From Cyclina sinensis (Eukaryota; Mollusca; Bivalvia; Venerida; Veneridae): DNA of 64,000 nucleotides. The notes beneath the pieces were generated by a model. It did no database searches. It was not told the origin of the DNA and worked only from the letters and a program-made list of their open reading frames with translations. Within the stretch, counting starts at the first letter, position 1. Each line of letters opens with the position of its first letter. Both the position numbers and the translations under genes were made by a program. Shown in pieces: positions 54,001 to 58,379 of this stretch. The stretch spans positions 22,943,929 to 23,007,928 of the forward strand of contig JAAONU010000006.1 in assembly GCA_012932295.1 (NCBI GenBank), written 5' to 3'.

Positions 54001-55596
54001 GTGAGCTATTAGGATCATTGATTGTCCATCATGCATCGTCAATAATTGGACTTGAACGACTTCACCTCCTATACTGCTAGGCCAACATTGACGAAACATG
54101 CCTGGGATATTTCTTGGATGAAGCTGTAACAAAGTTGTTCAAAGAATTCTTTTCCATCAGGAACTCTGGTTGCTATTGCAACAGAAAAGAAAAACTTTGA
54201 AAATCTTCTTGTCTGAAACCACAAGCCCCTGAGCCTTAAGATTTAGTATTTAGCATTTTCTAGTGAAACTAGTGAAGTTTGTTCAAGTTATGCCCCTGGG
54301 TCAAATTTGGTCCTGCCCTGGGGGTCATTAATTGTTCATAGGCTTATATAGGCAAAACTTTAAAAAACTTTTCATCTGAAGCCACAAAGCCTAGAACTTA
54401 AATGTTTTTAATCGAGCATCAGCTAGAGGTCTTCTACCTAGTTTGTTCAAATTTTGCTCCTTGAGTGAAAATTTGCTCTACCCTCATAAACAAGAAATCG
54501 GTAGAACCGATGGATGCTCCCCGAATAAATGCCAATTCCAAAAGGGCTATTGTTTAATATGTATTTTTTTAAAGTATGAAAAATAACAAAGGGCAATAAC
54601 TCCTAAATTATGCAAAATAGAGTTACGGTTCTTGCACGCTGCACTTTTCCTCATAGAGATCTATCAACCAATAAAGTTTCATGTTAATATCTCTTATACT
54701 TTGTTAGATATGCCCCGGACAAAAAATAAGTATGAGAAATTTCAAAAGGCAATTACTCAAAAATTAATAAAGCAAGAGTTATGGTTCTTGTGCACTGCAC
54801 TGCTCATCAATGAGATCTATCTACTTATAAAGATTCAAGTTGATAACTCTTATACTTTGTGAGATATGCCCCGGACAAAAAATATGTATGAGAAATTTCA
54901 AAGGGCAATAACTCAAAAATTAATAAAGCAAAAGTTATGGTTTTTGTGCACTGCACTGCTCCTTAATGAGATCTAACTACCTATGAAGATTGGTCTTGAT
55001 ATCTCTCATAGTTTTTGTGTTATGCTCCGGACAAAATTATGACGGAAGGATGAACGTATGGGACGGACGGACAAAGCGGCAACTATATGGTCGTCCTTCG
55101 GGGAGCATAAAAAGCTGCTGATGTTTGCTCAACAGCAGACCCAAAGGCAAAGTAGTCTGGTTAGCGATCTAGGGCCATCATGGCCCTCTTCTTTAGAATA
55201 AGGCTTAAAAATTTGTTCATGCAAGGTATTACAAATTTTGTTCAGTAATATTCAGAATAATTACTTTATTAATAATATATCAATTTTAGAAAGACATATG
55301 TTAATTACCAGTTAAATAACAGAATTTACATAATGAGATCTTCATTTCTGTTGCAAACAACATTTTCTTTTTGAAATATTTTAAACATTTCATTACATTT
55401 AAAGTAATATATTTGCATCATGTCTTGTTAAATTATGTTTTAGATAAACTATCCAGATGATGTATATAGTCTAACAGGACATTATGGTCGAAATGATGGG
55501 CGTGAAACTTCCATGATCTCGATGGACTCTGCATTCACTGAGATGAAAGATTTCGATACCTACAGCTCGATTGATATAGTTTTAGAGAGCAAATAG
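536..55596 (+). CDS. LRP/YWTD-EGF type I membrane receptor, 3' part of a split gene (15 exons)
   Basis: Joined exons read EGF, YWTD-type beta-propeller, EGF, propeller, EGF, Ser/Lys-rich stalk, one transmembrane helix and a cytoplasmic tail of about 95 residues. This is the membrane-proximal half of LDL-receptor-related proteins, which bind ligands outside the cell and are endocytosed. Exon ends were chosen from AG/GT sites whose phases match: 536-676, 5969-6082, 7640-7810, 8375-8522, 9524-9724, 11426-11533, 12791-12998, 14297-14378, 41459-41556, 44900-45160, 46117-46290, 48533-48649, 52483-52672, 53003-53129, 55444-55596. EGF exons are symmetrical phase 1-1. No LDLa modules are visible between the last EGF and the membrane. 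The tail lacks the PPPSP repeats of LRP5/6, so I give no symbol. Exons 3, 5 and 11, and probably 4, carry frame breaks. The gene enters from before the window, so its N terminus is unseen. Family assignment is strong; exact orthology is unknown. Confidence 0.85.
701..1736. repeat. Pearl-like non-autonomous element
   Basis: The left end ttatgcccccac is mirrored near the right by gtgggggcat (1702-1711), followed by the short palindrome tgtcatatggacaca. A cgtacgtacgt tract lies near the left end. A core unit of about 165 bp beginning gcaactcctc is repeated twice (about 818 and 994). No coding capacity is seen. This is a mollusc-type dispersed repeat; class membership is inference. Confidence 0.6.
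1777..1832. repeat. 28-bp direct tandem duplication
   Basis: The segment containing gttgaatgatcagtctagat occurs twice in immediate succession with no differences. No function is apparent. Confidence 0.7.
3771..5357. mobile_element. TA-flanked DNA transposon, 1.58 kb, near-perfect terminal inverted repeats
   Basis: The element (3773-5355) starts CCGTATTTATTCCATTAATC and ends with the exact reverse complement over 25 bp. The target dinucleotide TA is duplicated at 3771-3772 and 5356-5357. The empty site ggcca-TA-acttcc is seen in a sister repeat unit, which confirms the boundaries. A TA duplication suits Tc1/mariner-like or other two-base-duplicating superfamilies. No transposase is recognised, so it is probably non-autonomous. 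Inside lie a subterminal motif gtgggc(a/g)attattagaga on both sides, a 16-bp internal inverted repeat (about 4173-4190 and 4590-4606), and a broken HIRAN-like cargo ORF. Confidence 0.82.
4851..5203 (+). pseudogene. HIRAN-like cargo protein of the TA-flanked element (frameshifted)
   Basis: Frame 1 (4851-5018) reads YHPYKKTYPAG.., then LECTLELENEHSDSAIVV and VVGHIPYGLCQPLTNF. The reading continues in another frame (about 5021-5203) as KDGLIVHITAEI and GGGIEIPCAYKIYG. This order (YHxYK, GN/EN..D..AV, VVGHIP, G-I-x-C/H, GGxEIPC) matches a family common in invertebrate genomes and near transposons, and it resembles HIRAN domains, which bind DNA ends. One missing base near 5018-5022 breaks the frame. 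No start codon is certain. Family match is fairly likely; the HIRAN fold assignment and any role in transposition are inference. Confidence 0.5.
5969..6082 (+). CDS. LRP exon 2: first blade of propeller 1
   Basis: The acceptor is attgcag (ends 5968) and the donor GTAGGG starts at 6083, phase 1-1. With the preceding G it reads GFGPDDSLLIVSDHGTVVYT and ends PVPLINIG. An LRP propeller opens in just this way after the EGF cap. The frame is intact, and the join to exon 1 gives CIVTGFGPDD. Confidence 0.85.
6164..7266. mobile_element. Element with palindromic ends and internal endonuclease remnant
   Basis: The left end tatgtctccca (6164) is the exact reverse complement of tgggagacata (7256-7266). 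The left end is itself a hairpin, tatgtctcccaaa..ttgggagacata. The inside carries a decayed endonuclease region (about 6430-7010). I cannot define a target duplication. The end design matches the pearl-like elements elsewhere in the window. Confidence 0.6.
6430..7010 (+). pseudogene. Endonuclease/exonuclease/phosphatase-fold domain remnant
   Basis: Pieces in three reading segments follow the order of this nuclease fold: DIIALQEMW (catalytic Glu), RGGVGIFVHQ, NVYKPPQLH, IVLSDFNAPV (Asp/Asn motif) and TTIRQTLIDHLYV (late Asp-His region). The frame shifts around the C-rich run at 6488-6512 and a stop interrupts at 6818-6820. Such domains occur in non-LTR retrotransposons and in Helitron/Helentron proteins. 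I cannot tell which from this fragment. It is not functional as it stands. Confidence 0.55.
7330..7550. repeat. Truncated pearl-like repeat (same family as 3553-5690)
   Basis: It has the gtccgtcagtcagtccgtcc tract, the unit cttccttattagtaagtgg..ggacaagacc-type core, and the right end gtcatcttacagtgacag. The copy is short, with about one core unit. Confidence 0.65.
7640..7810 (+). CDS. LRP exon 3: propeller 1 blades, frameshifted
   Basis: The acceptor is taattacag (ends 7639) and the donor GTAAGT starts at 7811, phase 1 in and phase 2 out. The start reads FQYVTSIAVDWLTSNIY. Then a doubled CT at 7693-7696 shifts the frame, and the natural continuation VDSEAGSIVACTLKGD..PYSAVLDIKS lies in another frame, where the exit phase matches exon 4. 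Read straight through, the exon stops at tga (7735-7737). The break is seen directly; whether it is mutation, polymorphism or assembly error is open. Confidence 0.78.
8375..8522 (+). CDS. LRP exon 4: propeller 1 blades, 3' end uncertain
   Basis: The acceptor ttgcag ends at 8374. With two bases from exon 3 it reads KTLMLTEWGTGSQVGSIEMA, then DLDGS and GALYWI. A strong donor-like GTAAGG at 8523 gives phase 0 into exon 5. However, just past it another frame reads SKDKFNMDTLSS, which is what a blade normally has after YW-D. The exon may once have read through, with about 4 bases (one of two tandem 'gata') lost near 8520. Both readings are possible. The YWTD-type motif here is YWI. Confidence 0.72.
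8523..9523 (+). other. LRP intron 4
   Basis: There is no exon-like frame. 8820-9300 holds degenerate pearl-like repeat sequence (atcaaggtcaagattacac, gtatctcttgagctgctt and similar). The rest is unassigned. Confidence 0.5.
9524..9724 (+). CDS. LRP exon 5: last blades of propeller 1, frameshifted
   Basis: The acceptor acctcag ends at 9523 and the donor GTAAGT starts at 9725. It reads VFVISNGYSAPSVSVLSD, QLFVTEGNGMVVMNKVTG, then hits tag at 9644-9646. A 5-bp tandem duplication (acagg twice, 9626-9635) explains the break. With a single unit the frame continues LVLANENLDTWNIAVAAVF..DTQDV and exits in phase 1, as exon 6 needs. The propeller content is clear; the coding status is not. Confidence 0.78.
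10006..11340. repeat. Pearl-like repeat with about 150-bp tandem units
   Basis: A cataacttc..ggacaagacc core near 10080-10290 is followed by about five units of roughly 150 bp, each carrying aaggtcaaggtcata and ttcaacatgtcagttttgtc (near 10573, 10725, 10862, 11100, 11249). The units have diverged. No ORF of interest is seen. It fills most of the intron between LRP exons 5 and 6. Confidence 0.65.
11426..11533 (+). CDS. LRP exon 6: degenerate EGF-like module
   Basis: The acceptor ttttcag ends at 11425 and the donor GTAAGT starts at 11534. It is 36 codons, phase 1-1. It reads ADPCVSSPCSHLCVPSNS, then NRCFYPVDMVLDTDVKC. The frame is open, but the fifth EGF cysteine is Tyr (CFYP where CxCP is expected) and the following Gly-aromatic is lost. 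EGF folding normally needs three disulfides, so this module may be misfolded, or the sequence may carry compensating indels around 11498-11515. Confidence 0.75.
11534..12790 (+). other. LRP intron 6
   Basis: I find no coding exon or named repeat. It contains a T-run (about 12650-12664) and is otherwise ordinary AT-rich intron sequence. Confidence 0.5.
12791..12998 (+). CDS. LRP exon 7: start of propeller 2
   Basis: The acceptor agttttcag ends at 12790 and the donor GTGAGT starts at 12999, phase 1 in and phase 2 out. It reads KTDAERLLVSGQSGIYEI, then DADVSCVVYDSTAGRIFYSD and ends VIQSEATR. FYSD stands at the YWTD position. A stop lies just upstream in the intron, which fixes the acceptor. The frame is intact. 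Confidence 0.85.
12999..14296 (+). other. LRP intron 7
   Basis: Open frames on both strands between 13484 and 14089 overlap each other and lack recognisable domains. The stretch 13800-14000 looks repeat-derived. Nothing firm can be called. Confidence 0.4.
14297..14378 (+). CDS. LRP exon 8: propeller 2 blade
   Basis: The acceptor cctgcag ends at 14296 and the donor GTATAA starts at 14379, phase 2 in and 0 out. It reads LLYSHINTIEDMALEASSG, then SIYWTTIQ. IYWT is a clear YWTD motif. The frame is intact. The next exon lies 27 kb away. Confidence 0.85.
15361..17933. mobile_element. TTAA-flanked element hosting a pearl-like insertion
   Basis: TTAA lies at 15361-15364 and 17930-17933. Just inside are inverted ends AGGGGCTGTGCTCCAGAT (15365) and the reverse complement of AGAGGCTGTACTCCAGAT (ending 17929), matching at 16 of 18 bases. 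TTAA duplications are typical of piggyBac- and Kolobok-like elements. The outer parts are short and non-coding. Most of the length is the pearl-like element at 15671-17810 inserted within it. The A/T tracts next to each end (aaaaaaaaag, ttttttatg) also mirror each other. Confidence 0.65.
15671..17810. repeat. Pearl-like element, AGCTCACC family, copy 1
   Basis: The left hairpin is agctcacctgtgcac..gtgcacaaggtgagg. The right end is ctcaggtgagcgatccaggg plus the perfect hairpin agggccatcatggccct. The core is tandem units of about 165 bp arranged as roughly 320-bp dimers (tcttct..ccacaatgcctacagc near 16101, 16422, 16742, 17061). The last 350 bp nearly match copy 3. Confidence 0.8.
19167..22165. 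repeat. Pearl-like element, AGCTCACC family, copy 2
   Basis: It starts with the hairpin agctcacctgagcac..gtgctcagggtgagct and ends gactcaggtgagcg then agggccatcatggccctctt. The core has about eleven units with a 165-166 bp period (for example ctaccaagtttgttc at 19481, 19647, 19812). The right third is a different repeat type with ggtcaaggtcacag..gtgaaaac units. There are no real ORFs. Confidence 0.82.
24270..24970 (-). pseudogene. BEL/Pao pol remnant: connection region and RNase H
   Basis: On the minus strand, TKRDILRYSLQIYVPLGLLS (24734-24970) is the Pao segment after the polymerase. LHVFVDSSLKSYGAAVYIVN with later ICWSDSQVV (24403-24690) is the RNase H fold with its Asp residues. Below 24403 frame-broken pieces (EIQTHPKL, LSDKEQP) continue the domain. 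Nothing beyond about 24250 is recognised. Confidence 0.75.
24955..26234. repeat. 640-bp exact-looking tandem duplication inside BEL/Pao pol
   Basis: The segment starting gatgcacaaatatcatgg occurs at 24955 and again exactly 640 bp later. Both copies run to gtacaggattatgctga (ends 25591 and 26231). Every line I compared is identical, including two long frames in each copy. The junction carries tgatg/gatgc microhomology. It is either a very recent duplication or an assembly artefact. Confidence 0.85.
25152..26525 (-). pseudogene. BEL/Pao reverse transcriptase remnant (partly duplicated)
   Basis: Minus-strand frames read EQERRGFIENVDES, PVQKDSFTTPLCIVYDCRCK and LNELTSILLRFHL (26048-26332), then WFILNATILKHLEWNKSN and LYIDNILSSF (25792-26007, repeated at 25152-25367). 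YIDN stands at the polymerase catalytic box, as usual in Pao elements. The part nearest 26525 reads TRWSGPTAMKSKIGYILSG and joins the sequence beyond the CACTA-like insertion. Confidence 0.78.
26526..26870. repeat. Left subterminal CCGTAT/ATACGG array
   Basis: More than a dozen ccgtat or atacgg motifs occur in about 345 bp, often paired as palindromes of the form ccgtatt..aatacgg with 5-8 bp between. Similar arrays in CACTA elements bind the element's own proteins. The role here is inference. Confidence 0.75.
26939..27027. repeat. Polypyrimidine tract followed by a run of about 20 G
   Basis: T/C-rich sequence passes directly into an uninterrupted G run (about 27008-27027). It could form a quadruplex or stall polymerases, and its length may be unreliable in the assembly. 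Confidence 0.7.
29395..32253 (+). CDS. Possible small two-exon gene inside the CACTA-like element
   Basis: Exon 1 ends at a good donor (gatgag/GTAAGT, 29646) and exon 2 starts after tattttcag (32160). The joined frame reads FFRSLRRFESKMR then QMDLHDAIAELQEQMQVLHD and stops at tga near 32253. The second part is a short amphipathic coiled coil. Upstream, several accaatca boxes (about 29425-29550) look like CCAAT promoter elements before an ATG at 29567. From that ATG the frame leaves the exon-end frame near the T-run at 29610-29616, so one indel or another start is needed. I do not recognise the protein. It could be an element-encoded accessory protein or a captured host gene. Confidence 0.3.
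31735..31885. repeat. Degenerate pyrimidine-rich tandem repeat
   Basis: Repeated cttactt(at)c/tttatgcatc-like units. It yields a hydrophobic open frame by composition only. Confidence 0.5.
33040..33701. repeat. Right subterminal CCGTAT/ATACGG array
   Basis: More than twenty ccgtat/atacgg motifs lie in about 660 bp, mirrored against the left array, and end at tttttcgcagtg. Palindromic pairs such as cccgtattc..gaaaatac recur with spacings of tens of bases. Confidence 0.75.
33705..34140 (-). pseudogene. BEL/Pao aspartic protease remnant and adjoining pol start
   Basis: The minus strand reads VLKTAVGKVTFGHIQTDAEI, then LFDEGAHKSFITESLA. The Asp-Glu-Gly-Ala is at the position of the protease D-S/T-G active site. 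Toward 33705 it reads IGADHYWDVIEDHI, the usual Pao sequence before the reverse transcriptase, and is cut there by the CACTA-like element. Confidence 0.75.
34304..34498 (-). pseudogene. BEL/Pao gag remnant
   Basis: The minus-strand frame carries LQSMGQNQESYGSLLVPIIV, DKMPPEVRKNI and EELRTAMRKE. These are typical of the Pao gag region upstream of the zinc knuckles. Only this short block is readable; the N-terminal part is missing. Confidence 0.7.
34493..34620 (-). repeat. BEL/Pao LTR-like segment A
   Basis: Read on the minus strand it contains tgttaacgccagtttccata, attggtgccaatttc and gaccttgatgtcat. It matches segment B at 36042-36150 in inverted orientation with modest divergence, and lies directly upstream of gag. 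Confidence 0.65.
35040..35850 (+). pseudogene. BEL/Pao integrase remnant on the + strand (element B)
   Basis: It reads LRQCVKSILRNCTKCRQVQG (zinc-binding cysteines, about 35180-35250), then in other frames IIMSDNATSFTGASHV (core Asp) and GIEWHFIPKRAPWYGGWWE (before the catalytic Glu), about 35510-35670. Several stops and shifts break it. Its strand is opposite to element A, so it comes from another copy or an inverted piece. Confidence 0.75.
36042..36150 (+). repeat. BEL/Pao LTR-like segment B
   Basis: It contains gttatgttaacgccaatttc, ttggcaccaat and cagaccttgatgtcatattg. It follows the integrase remnant as a 3' LTR would and mirrors segment A at 34493-34620. Confidence 0.6.
37428..37690 (+). 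mobile_element. tRNA-derived-type SINE, + copy
   Basis: The head gtgggtcagtggtccactgg with ttgatccctcg resembles degenerate A and B boxes. The body has cagatgagacgttaaactga, gagcatgcaaaagaacc and cttgcacta. The same body occurs inverted at 59360-59512. A target duplication is not evident. Confidence 0.65.
38330..39190. repeat. Minisatellite, about 15 units of about 59 bp
   Basis: Units of the form ggtgtccatcagccataaac, attggtttattcagcagc, ttttgc..gtgactgacaga start near 38399, 38461, 38520, 38579, 38637, 38695, 38754, 38813 and so on to 39166. Units differ by a few bases and vary most at the edges. They are head-to-tail without spacers. Confidence 0.88.
41459..41556 (+). CDS. LRP exon 9: propeller 2 blade
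   Basis: The acceptor ttttccag ends at 41458 and the donor GTTGGT starts at 41557, phase 0 in and 2 out. It reads GRVYAGKEDGTFSAEIISG, then LSRPRGITFDADH. RPRGITFD is the classic blade strand before YWTD. The frame is intact. Confidence 0.85.
42300..43110 (-). pseudogene. LINE (non-LTR retrotransposon) C-terminal remnant
   Basis: On the minus strand TKDAYLQWFQTRPLHRF (42874-43104) is followed by TNTLLKKKNIVYDEK and NNETLLHLFWE-like sequence (about 42700-42870) with stops. W-Q-x-R-x-LHR and E..LHLFW are C-terminal landmarks of several LINE reverse-transcriptase ORFs. 5' truncated and dead. The clade is not resolved. Confidence 0.6.
43320..44340. repeat. Pearl-like repeat array
   Basis: Units repeat ccaggtctctaggtcaaagg, cttgtccggaggaaaacttc and tacatgcat.gag.gattttaa-type blocks, about 150-190 bp apart. 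No defined terminal palindrome was found. Confidence 0.55.
44900..45160 (+). CDS. LRP exon 10: propeller 2 blades
   Basis: The acceptor gttctag ends at 44899 and the donor GTAAGA starts at 45161, phase 2-2. It reads YMYICDWGNLPQILRCHMDG, then HPNMVVIASAVT and KVLYWTDSKLDMIGYIKLD. LYWTD is a perfect YWTD motif, and ICDWG is a second one. The frame is intact over 87 codons. Confidence 0.9.
45546..46022. repeat. Short pearl-like element with tgtgtcacctg ends
   Basis: tgtgtcacctg (45547-45557) is mirrored by caggcgacaca near 45987 with one mismatch. Between them are gtctgtccatccgtctgtcc and two tandem units (acttgtccggactattcc / attgtccggactacttct). The right end is gatcgcccttgttatta. Confidence 0.6.
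46117..46290 (+). CDS. LRP exon 11: last blade of propeller 2, frame break near its end
   Basis: The acceptor atttcag ends at 46116. It reads TPHPYSLVVTDNTIYFTDLN, then EMSDPTVVKEIRLNTGIKPV. IYFTD is the YWTD motif. The open frame stops at taa (46286-46288), just before the donor-like gg/GTAATT at 46291. In the other frame the exon ends LDYMWKSAKG and leaves in phase 1, which exon 12 requires. So a 1- or 2-base indel around 46258-46266 is likely. A weaker donor at 46234 (actg/GTATTA) would also give phase 1 but would cut the blade short. Confidence 0.75.
46291..48532 (+). other. LRP intron 11
   Basis: 47570-48190 holds about three pearl-like units (ggatatatctta.gttctgct, ggcaagttaca.aactgtgg) of roughly 170 bp. 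The rest has no supported feature. A short open stretch at 46542-46620 is discussed as rejected. Confidence 0.5.
48533..48649 (+). CDS. LRP exon 12: EGF-like module
   Basis: The acceptor tattgcag ends at 48532 and the donor GTATTC starts at 48650. It is 39 codons, phase 1-1. It reads PQTACSIDNGGCTHLCLVKP, then EGQRTCLCPNSDGATSC. All six cysteines and the GGCTHLC signature of LRP EGF modules are present. The frame is intact. It is the last extracellular module recognised before the stalk. Confidence 0.9.
48845..49340. repeat. Pearl-like repeat with atgcccccaaa left end
   Basis: About three units of 150-170 bp with gatcagcacgtcaagaaaac, taaaataacttggcag and tgtatata.acacacattc. It lies immediately left of copy 3 of the AGCTCACC family. 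Confidence 0.55.
49374..51830. repeat. Pearl-like element, AGCTCACC family, copy 3
   Basis: The left hairpin is agctcacctgagcac..gtgctcaaggtgagct, then gtccgtccgtgcgtgcgtg. The right end is ctcaggtgagcgatccaggg plus agggccatcatggccctct. The core has about 13 units of around 165 bp. Two successive 320-bp blocks (from about 50459 and 50779) are almost identical, which suggests recent unequal exchange. Confidence 0.82.
51831..52482 (+). other. End of LRP intron 12 with a degraded repeat
   Basis: 52010-52380 resembles the AGCTCACC family left arm (catctcccataccactgggt, gaagcttcacagaaat, gttgccatggcaactgaaag) without the tandem core or hairpins. Nothing else is seen. Confidence 0.45.
52483..52672 (+). 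CDS. LRP exon 13: stalk and transmembrane helix
   Basis: The acceptor ttgcacag ends at 52482 and the donor GTATGT starts at 52673, phase 1 in and 2 out. About 30 Ser/Thr/Pro/Lys-rich residues (EKRKLPATKIPKS.., AHTKSSPAKRPDS) form a short stalk. They are followed by a hydrophobic helix, MLIVVALVICVVILLLVISV (about 52584-52655), and the stop-transfer CYHRNKQ. This sets type I topology with the tail in the cytosol. The frame is intact. Confidence 0.9.
53003..53129 (+). CDS. LRP exon 14: cytoplasmic tail, proximal
   Basis: The acceptor gttacag ends at 53002 and the donor GTAAGT starts at 53130, phase 2 in and 0 out. It reads RKQNWMLKFIRYMKDKQSED, then LVSGSSLSMEDSNFKKFDN. The basic start fits a membrane-adjacent segment. 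The Ser-rich acidic part offers phosphorylation-type sites. The exon ends in FDN, the first half of the sorting motif. The frame is intact. Confidence 0.88.
53983..55192. repeat. Pearl-like element, AGCTCACC family, copy 4 (with nested element)
   Basis: The left hairpin is agctcacctgagcac..ttgctcaagggtgagct. The right end is gcgatctagggccatcatggccctctt. The core is diverged and short and is interrupted by another repeat at 54488-55110. Confidence 0.75.
54488..55110. repeat. Second repeat family nested in copy 4
   Basis: Inverted ends gatgctccccgaa (about 54513) and ttcggggagcat (about 55097) enclose three units of about 165 bp (aatttcaaagggcaataact, gttatggttcttgtgcactg, gagatatgccccggac) and a gggacggacggacaaag tract. 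The host repeat resumes on both sides. Confidence 0.7.
55444..55596 (+). CDS. LRP exon 15: terminal cytoplasmic tail and stop
   Basis: The acceptor atgttttag ends at 55443, phase 0. It reads INYPDDVYSLTGHYGRNDG, then ETSMISMDSAFTEMKDFDTY and SSIDIVLESK, stopping at tag 55594-55596. Joined to exon 14 it makes FDNINY, an FxNxxY sequence comparable to FDNPVY of the LDL receptor, with Ile in place of Pro. YSSI fits the YxxPhi sorting pattern. No PPPSP motifs are present. Confidence 0.88.
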   Translation: MNYPDDVYSLTGHYGRNDGRETSMISMDSAFTEMKDFDTYSSIDIVLESK

Positions 55597-57511
55597 AGCT
55601 ACAGTCTATTCCTTACATCTCATTTCATAATGTATAACTGAAGAGAATTCACATCCATTTCAATACTTCTGGCTGCCTTAGTTTATAGAAATATTACTGC
55701 AGCGTGTATTTGACAATATCACTATGTATCACGAAACTAAATGTTGTCTTTGTGAATAACCGTTCCCAGCAGTTTTAAGTGTCGCATAAAGCGGTATCAT
55801 TGGTATTAATATTTCAGAGAAAATTTTGTTTAAAATTTATTAGATACTTCTCTGTTCTTGCTGTTGATGGTTTCTATATGAAAATATTTTGTACTTTTTT
55901 TTAGAACTTACAAGTTTATTAACTCTTTGGTAGTTTAAACCAAAGAAAGAAATTGTAAATCATTAGACCAAAGGGTGTTTTCTTAAGAAATATCTTCCTG
56001 AAAACAATTTAAAGCTGATTTGATACTTCAAAGTAATGCAAATTATTACACCATGTTAATTTACATGTCGAGTGTTACCTCTAATTTCTTTTCCTATACA
56101 ATTACTATTATTACTAAACGTACTCCTGTTAATGCCTTGGCAGAGTAGTTTTCATTTTTACTGACCGTTTCAATACAGATTTTTTCATAAGTAGAAATGA
56201 CAATAGAAATACTCTTTCATGTTCTATTTGTTTACAAGTATGGGTAGAATTGTTATCGACTTTGCTTCTTACTGTATAAAGTATATCATGTCAAATTGAT
56301 TAATGACAAATTCATATAACATTAAAGAAGAAAACATGAAATATATTTGCAAATACCTGCACAAACATTCTGAGTGTCTGTTTATGCTTCTTTTCAACTG
56401 TTTACAAAGAAATCTTCATATATACTCATTTGCAATTTTTTTCCACACATCTTTATTTTCATATTTAGATTTTTGTCACAAAAAGTTTAACTCCACCTTA
56501 CTCATCTGGATATTGTTAGAAGTTTTACACTGTGACTGTTCACCATGTTAGTTTTGTTCCTTAGTTACCCACTGTTGAAACCACAACATCCACCACACTG
56601 CTATTTGGTACTCAGTGATTGTTGAGAAGTCATTGTATGTAGTATCTCATGACGATTTTTTTTACATCACTCAACAGTTGGCAGATTTATTCATAAGTAT
56701 TAAATTAAAACACATTATTGCTTCCCTTAGGAAAATATGGAGCTTAGAATTCAACTTGGTTGCACTCTCAGACATAAAAATATATTTAAAAAAAACTCTA
56801 TTGTAAAACATTATCTCCCACATACTGCCAAATGTTAATCTGAAATCTATCTGTAGTAATATATTGTCTACAGAGTTCTTATATTTTTGTTTCAGCTGTG
56901 ATGGTTTCTGTAGTTTAAATTTCTTTTTTCTCCTAAAGTTTATTTAGTTTCATTTTTTGTTGTAAATTGAGTGAATAATAATCATGAGGCATCTTACAGT
57001 TTGCTATTGTGTTATAAATACTCTCTACTCCCTTATGACTTGTGTAATATTTTGATATACAAGGATTCTTCATGTCATAATGGTACTTGGAGGTGTTAAA
57101 GGAATGAGAATTACAGCTGAAATCAGTTGACATCCTTTGAAATTCAGATTTCTAAACCTGTGGAACATTACAACTAAGGCTCAAATACAACAGCATTGTA
57201 GCTGATTTTTTGAAAATTTTGTTCACGTTCCTCAGACAGTCCCTTGATATGAGAAAAACTGTAAAACAAACTTGTGTAAAGTAACAATAACAGTATCCCA
57301 GATACTTCATCGTTGGCAGCTTAGTGGTCTTCTATTTCAACTGTTTAATCATAACTTCTCTCTTTATTACATTACTTATTTGTTCAGAGATTAGCTGACT
57401 GGTAAAGAAACTGAAGCGACGCATACCACTGCTTACTCAGTAGTCAGTGAATACTAGTAATAAATACTACAGACTCTTCTGTCAAGGGATTGGTTACAAA
57501 TGAGAGTTTTG
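55597..57511 (+). other. Probable LRP 3' UTR and downstream sequence
   Basis: AT-rich without coding features. No poly-A site stands out close to the stop, so the end of the transcript cannot be fixed. Confidence 0.4.
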
Positions 57512-57672
57512 AGGGGAGTGGTGGCCTATTGGTTAAGGTGTCTGTCTCTCAATCCAGGGATCATGGGATCAAGACCTACCAGGGTTTCCTCTGATCATAT
57601 GACACCAGTACTGGTTGGTTCCAGAAAGCGGACTTGAGAGTGATTTAAATAAGCTGCAAGCTTTCTTCATAG
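57512..57672 (+). mobile_element. tRNA-derived SINE
   Basis: gtggcctattggttaaggtg resembles a pol III A box, and gggatcaagacc about 45 bp later a B box, as in tRNA-headed SINEs. The tail contains ggttggttccagaaagcgg. The family differs from the SINE at 37428. Confidence 0.6.
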
Positions 57673-58379
57673 TCGATCTAAAAAAATAGTTTAAATTAAA
57701 TGGGCGTTTACTCAAGAGCGCTATGAAGAAGGCTTGGTAAAATTGTATCAGTTAAAAGATGTTTAATGTTAAGTTGCTTTGGCCAAAAATAGTAAAGAAT
57801 GTGAGCCTTTTGTAAAATATACAAAGATCTACAAATGTATTTATAAACCTTATAATAGAACCGAATACATGCACAACAAATCTTGACCGGTTTTACAAGA
57901 AGTGTACCCCCTATCAGTCAACAGCAACGTATACTGTTTTTCTATGAAAACTTATACAGTTGGTGACAAACATTGAACATCTGATCTTTACAGACAGGCA
58001 CATACTGTTAAACTGTTCCATATTTTACTTACACTGAATATCAAAATTTAGAAAGTTAAGATTTTACAAACATGGAGATCCAGACCTTTGATGAATAGAG
58101 AGAAAAAAGATATTTCATCAATTACAGAAATAAACTCCCCATATGTATTTCATTGAAGAAAATAGTGAAGAACGGTCATGAAAATTGATAATAAAAACGA
58201 TCGTATATAGGTTGGAGGAAAGAGACTTTACATGTTACATTGACTTCAAATAAATACATTTTACACAGCATAAATATATATATAAATAAAATAAAAAAAG
58301 AAATTGCTTAACTATTTTTTTCCTTTGATTTTCTTTTTTTTTGTTAATTTTCAAAACAGCAGCAAGACAAAGGCAATTT

